Virus record (IMG/VR): IMGVR_UViG_3300010368_000038
Coordinates: 1-35,742 of that record
Source of the DNA: a virus
Length of the DNA stretch: 35,742 bases
Strand: one strand, 5' to 3'
The position numbers were made by a program, and so were the translations under genes. Below, in pieces: positions 33,208 through 35,742 of the stretch; position 1 is the stretch's first letter, and every line of letters starts with the position of its first letter. The notes beneath the pieces were generated by a model. The model did no database searches, was not told where the DNA came from, and saw nothing but the letters and a program-made list of their open reading frames with translations.

Positions 33208-34803
33208 ATGAATTTATTCGAAGGAATGGGAGAAACCAATAGAAGTGTAGAAAACAAAGCACTTATCTCCAAATGGTCTAGAACAGGCCTACTAGAAGGA
33301 CTTGGTTCTAAGAGTGAAGAAGCTACTGTAGCTGTCATGTTAGAAAACCAAGCAAAACAACTTTTGAAGGAAGGATCTGCTACTACAGCTGGTACCGCTG
33401 GTGCTGGATATGAGCAGTGGACTGGAGTTGCTCTTCCGTTGATCAGACGAGTATACGCTGAAATCGCAGCAAAGGAATTTGTTAGCGTTCAGCCAATGAA
33501 CTTGCCATCAGGATTAGTATTCTATCTTGACTTCAAATACTCTAACGATAAAAACCCATTTGGATTTGATCCAGAAGGACAAAACCAAACTGGTACATTA
33601 CAAGGTATCACAGACACCACTGGAGATCCGTCTGATGGTCTTTACGGAGCTGGTCGTTTTGGGTACTCTATCAAGAATGTTGCAGGAACTGCTGGTGCAA
33701 TAACAACTGGATCAGTGAGCGCTGCTGACGTATTCTACGATGGTAACTACACTGCATCTATTGCACAATACGCTGCTGTAGCTGTAGCAACATCATCTAT
33801 GTCAGCACTTGATTTAGAAGGTGTTCGATCTTTCCGATTATTCTCAGGATCTACTGAATTAACTGTACTTCCTGCATTTACGCAAGTAGTGGGTGGTAAC
33901 GTACAATTCGTTGTAACTGGAACTGCAGTATCAACTGGATCTTTCACAGCTAACGTATCTTACTCAGTACAGCCTACTAACGATGACAGAGGTGACTTCG
34001 AAGCTAAGCCAGTTTCTTCTACAAACAGAGACTTAGATACAGACTTGAACATTCCAAGCATCGAATTGCAAATGCGTTCGATTCCAGTAACTGCTAAGAC
34101 TCGTAAATTGAAAGCAAGCTGGACTCCAGAATTCGCTCAAGACCTTAACGCTTACCACTCTGTGGATGCTGAAGGAGAATTGACAGCTATGTTGTCTGAG
34201 TACGTTTCAATGGAAATTGACTTAGAGATCTTAGATATGTTGATCAACTCTGCAGCTACACAAGACTACTGGTCAGCTAAAGTTGGTCAAGAGTATGACG
34301 CTGCTTCTAACTCGTTTGTACAATCTCAATTCAACGGTCAAGCATATATCCAAGGTACTTGGTTTGCAACTTTAGGTACTAAAGTTCAAAAAGTATCTAA
34401 CGATATCCACGCTAAGACTTTGAGAGGTGGTGCTAACTTCTTAGTATGTTCTCCACGTATTTCAACAATCATGGAATCAATCCCAGGATTTGCTGCTAAT
34501 ACAGACGGAAACAAAATGAAGTATGCAATGGGAGTTCGTAACATAGGATCGATCGCAAGCTCGTACGATGTTTACAAAAACCCTTACATGCAAGAGAACA
34601 CAATCTTGATGGGATTCAGAGGTAGCCAATTCTTGGAAACTGGAGCTGTTTATGCACCATATGTTCCATTAATGTTGACTCCTTTAGTGTACGATCCAAA
34701 CAACTTTACGCCACGTAGAGGGGTAATGACAAGATATGCTAAACTTGTAACAAGACCCGAGTTTTACGGACGTATCAACGTTGCTGATCTTAACATCCTT
34801 TAA
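33208..34803 (+). CDS. 23: Major capsid protein precursor (gp23-like)
   Basis: The protein has 531 residues (T4 gp23 has 521). It shows the T4 gp23 pattern: an N-terminal propeptide with SKWSRTGLLEGLGSKSEE and VMLENQAKQLLKE, a predicted cut at LLKE|G after residue 55, then the mature start region (VALPLIRRVYAEIAAKEFVS; VQPMNLPSGLVFYLDF). Later blocks include RKLKASWTPEFAQDLNAYH, LVCSPRISTIMESIPGF, and a C-terminal YAPYVPLMLTPLVYDPNNFT. Codon choice is more uniform, with many GCT, GGT and TCT codons, as expected for very high expression. A strong terminator follows within 25 bases. No gp24 vertex paralogue is seen in the window. Confidence 0.95.
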   Translation: MNLFEGMGETNRSVENKALISKWSRTGLLEGLGSKSEEATVAVMLENQAKQLLKEGSATTAGTAGAGYEQWTGVALPLIRRVYAEIAAKEFVSVQPMNLPSGLVFYLDFKYSNDKNPFGFDPEGQNQTGTLQGITDTTGDPSDGLYGAGRFGYSIKNVAGTAGAITTGSVSAADVFYDGNYTASIAQYAAVAVATSSMSALDLEGVRSFRLFSGSTELTVLPAFTQVVGGNVQFVVTGTAVSTGSFTANVSYSVQPTNDDRGDFEAKPVSSTNRDLDTDLNIPSIELQMRSIPVTAKTRKLKASWTPEFAQDLNAYHSVDAEGELTAMLSEYVSMEIDLEILDMLINSAATQDYWSAKVGQEYDAASNSFVQSQFNGQAYIQGTWFATLGTKVQKVSNDIHAKTLRGGANFLVCSPRISTIMESIPGFAANTDGNKMKYAMGVRNIGSIASSYDVYKNPYMQENTILMGFRGSQFLETGAVYAPYVPLMLTPLVYDPNNFTPRRGVMTRYAKLVTRPEFYGRINVADLNIL

Positions 34804-34827
34804 GAGAGTAATACTCACGATAAAATT

Positions 34828-34853
34828 AGCCCTTCTTCGGAAGGGCTTTTTTT
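34828..34853 (+). terminator. Strong Rho-independent terminator after the capsid gene
   Basis: AGCCCTTC and GAAGGGCT form a perfect 8-bp stem around a stable TTCG tetraloop, followed by seven Ts. It closes the head operon. Confidence 0.92.
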
Positions 34854-34899
34854 ATGCCTACTTCTACGGCTTTGGTGTTCTACGGACATAGTTATAAGC

Positions 34900-35459
34900 A
34901 TGGAAAAGCATTACATATATAAACTAACAAGCCCAAGTGGCAAGGTGTACATCGGTCGAACAAATGATTTTGAAAAAGAATGATAAGCCACCTAAGTACA
35001 GCTAATCAGGGGGAGAAGCGAAAGTTGTACACTGCAATTAGAAAGTACGGATGGGATAATTTTACAAAAGAAATTATAGCAGAAATACAAGGAGAGAGGG
35101 CAGCACAAGTGCAAGAATTGTACTACATTACAGAGTATAATAGTTTTCATAACGGATACAACTGCACAATCCAGACCGGAGGAGGTGATAACTGGAAAGA
35201 CAAAAGAGGTACGGAGCAATGGAAGGAGTTTAAAGCCTTGATGAAATCTTTAAATCAATCAGGAAGAATGCACGGAAAGACCCACACCCCAGAAACAAAA
35301 GCCAAACTACGAGCAGCAGCAAAGGGCAGATTCTCCCTCCCTTGGTTCCAAGACAAGTATGGACAAGAAGAAGGTTTAGCTAAATACGAAGAACGTAGAA
35401 ACTTCCTCAAGAATCGAAAAATAAACAAAGACGCCAATGGTAAATTTATCCCCTCCTAG
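34900..35459 (+). pseudogene. Frameshifted GIY-YIG homing endonuclease with NUMOD3 region
   Basis: The first frame starts at ATG 34900 and gives MEKHYIYKLTSPSGKVYIGR then TNDFEKE and a TGA at 34981. The second frame opens at ATG 34980 with ISHLSTANQ and continues with KLYTAIRKYGWDNF, normal GIY-YIG sequence, to 35459. Adding one A to the A5 run at 34973-34977 would read EKRMISHL and join them into about 186 residues. The C-terminal half has a NUMOD3-like DNA-binding motif (HGKTHTPETKAKLRAAAKGR). It is a free-standing homing endonuclease of the Seg type. It could be a decayed element, a sequencing error in the homopolymer, a -1 slip, or a split gene reinitiating at the ATGA overlap. Confidence 0.8.
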
Positions 35460-35474
35460 TGAGGGGTTTTTTTT
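35450..35474 (+). terminator. Rho-independent terminator overlapping the endonuclease stop
   Basis: CCCCTC and GAGGGG form a 6-bp stem around CTAGT, which contains the stop codon of the GIY-YIG gene, then eight Ts follow. It insulates the element from downstream genes. Confidence 0.88.
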
Positions 35475-35519
35475 GGAAAAAATTAGGTAAACTGTTGCAA
35501 AAACGAATATAAGGGGTGA

Positions 35520-35527
35520 TATTTACT
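35520..35527 (+). promoter_or_regulatory. TATTTACT variant of the recurrent motif
   Basis: TATTTACT abuts the ATG at 35528. A TTG at 35495 lies 22 bases upstream, so a host-type Bacteroidetes promoter is possible too. Confidence 0.3.
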
Positions 35528-35587
35528 ATGTCAAAAGAGATAGAGTATAAATTAAAAATAATAAGTTATGAGAGAAGTATTAATTAA
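35528..35587 (+). CDS. Tiny 19-codon ORF
   Basis: MSKEIEYKLKIISYERSIN begins right after a promoter-like motif and overlaps the 29-codon ORF at 35568 in another frame. It may be a leader peptide or chance. Confidence 0.2.
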   Translation: MSKEIEYKLKIISYERSIN

Positions 35588-35657
35588 AGGTTTAGGATTA
35601 AGTTGTTTAATTATTTTAGTATATATTATAGGATTTATATTATTGTTCGGTGAATAG
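35568..35657 (+). CDS. 29-residue putative single-pass membrane peptide
   Basis: MREVLIKGLGLSCLIILVYI continues as IGFILLFGE, a single hydrophobic helix with a basic N-terminus. The A-rich leader AAAATAATAAGTTATGA resembles the leaders at 20022 and 35723. Small membrane peptides are common in phage early regions; function unknown. It lies in an AT-rich stretch (35475-35742) that otherwise holds only promoter-like motifs and one gene start. Confidence 0.45.
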   Translation: MREVLIKGLGLSCLIILVYIIGFILLFGE

Positions 35658-35694
35658 TTAATTAGGGATTAAAGTTAGTAAAATAAAATTTGTA

Positions 35695-35702
35695 TATTTA
35701 GG
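35695..35702 (+). promoter_or_regulatory. TATTTAGG variant, candidate promoter
   Basis: GTATATTTAGG lies 33 bases before the ATG at 35736 and matches the motif form seen at 9269-9277 (GTATATTTAG). It could equally be a Bacteroidetes -7 box (TATATTTA). Confidence 0.35.
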
Positions 35703-35722
35703 TATAATTAAAAAGTTAAATT

Positions 35723-35739
35723 AAAAATAAAGGTTATGA
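35723..35739 (+). promoter_or_regulatory. Second copy of the AAAAATAAAGGTTATGA leader
   Basis: This is an exact 17-base match to 20022-20038, again with the ATG at the same place. It marks the start of a gene that runs off the window. Confidence 0.45.
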
Positions 35740-35742
35740 AAA
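35736..35742 (+). CDS. Start of a gene cut by the window end
   Basis: Only ATG AAA A is visible. It is called because the leader is identical to that of the gene at 20035 and a promoter-like motif lies 33 bases upstream. No product can be given. Confidence 0.4.

Noticed and set aside
34966-34984. Classical programmed -1 frameshift in the GIY-YIG gene
   Set aside because: The zero-frame GAA AAA GAA context is not an X XXY YYZ slippery heptamer, so a missing base or split gene is more likely.
1-35742. tRNA genes, CRISPR arrays, insertion sequences or attachment sites
   Set aside because: I looked for cloverleaf ends, regular direct repeats with spacers, transposase motifs and integrase-linked repeats and saw none; the only mobile element is the GIY-YIG gene.

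Overview
The window reads as about 36 kb of a T4-like (contractile-tailed, myovirus-type) phage genome. The host is probably in the Bacteroidetes, most likely Flavobacteriia. The phage call rests on recognisable homologues of T4 gp17 (large terminase), gp20 (portal), gp21 (prohead protease), a gp22-like acidic scaffold, gp23 (major capsid protein), a gp47/gp46 recombination nuclease and a CHC2/TOPRIM primase. The host guess rests on AT-rich coding, A-rich leaders mostly without a Shine-Dalgarno box, and a signal peptide ending in SITFSQ, a form typical of flavobacterial exported proteins. Every gene I accept is on the + strand, and most are separated by a few bases or overlap by 1 to 17.

Layout. 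1-8810: very large Ser/Thr/Gly-rich virion proteins, two with LamG (concanavalin-like) domains, probably tail, baseplate or adhesin parts. 8810-13386: a DNA-metabolism island (14-codon acidic micro-ORF, T7-type endonuclease I, primase, and one polypeptide joining the Mre11-like and Rad50-like halves of gp47/gp46) set between structural genes. 13404-17479: three more structural genes. 17480-24254: a block of small and mosaic proteins, many starting with a short amphipathic leader ending in an L-x-E-like motif, as expected of capsid-targeted cargo cut by the prohead protease. This block includes a cytidylyltransferase/NMNAT-like + LETM1-like + nucleic-acid-ligase-like fusion, a ParB/sulfiredoxin-like protein and a DUF3008-containing mosaic. 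24274-24976: an overlapping pair of membrane/exported coiled-coil proteins that look like spanins. 24976-34803: the head module in the order 17-20-(two genes)-21-(two genes)-22-23, without the sheath and tube genes that lie between 17 and 20 in T4. After a strong terminator comes a frameshifted GIY-YIG homing endonuclease, another terminator, and the start of a more AT-rich region of tiny genes.

Two system-level signals stand out. First, a motif (TATTTATA, often AGCCTATTTATA or CCGACATATTTAT) lies just upstream of nearly every probable transcription unit and is a candidate late promoter; on the coding strand it is the reverse complement of the T4 late box. Second, the 17.5-24.3 kb block looks like a capsid-packaged protein set, with L-x-E|G sites placed at domain borders, so two proteins may be protease-processed polyproteins. 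If so, a nucleotidyltransferase and a nucleic-acid ligase could be delivered to the host with the DNA. Functions beyond the named families are inference.
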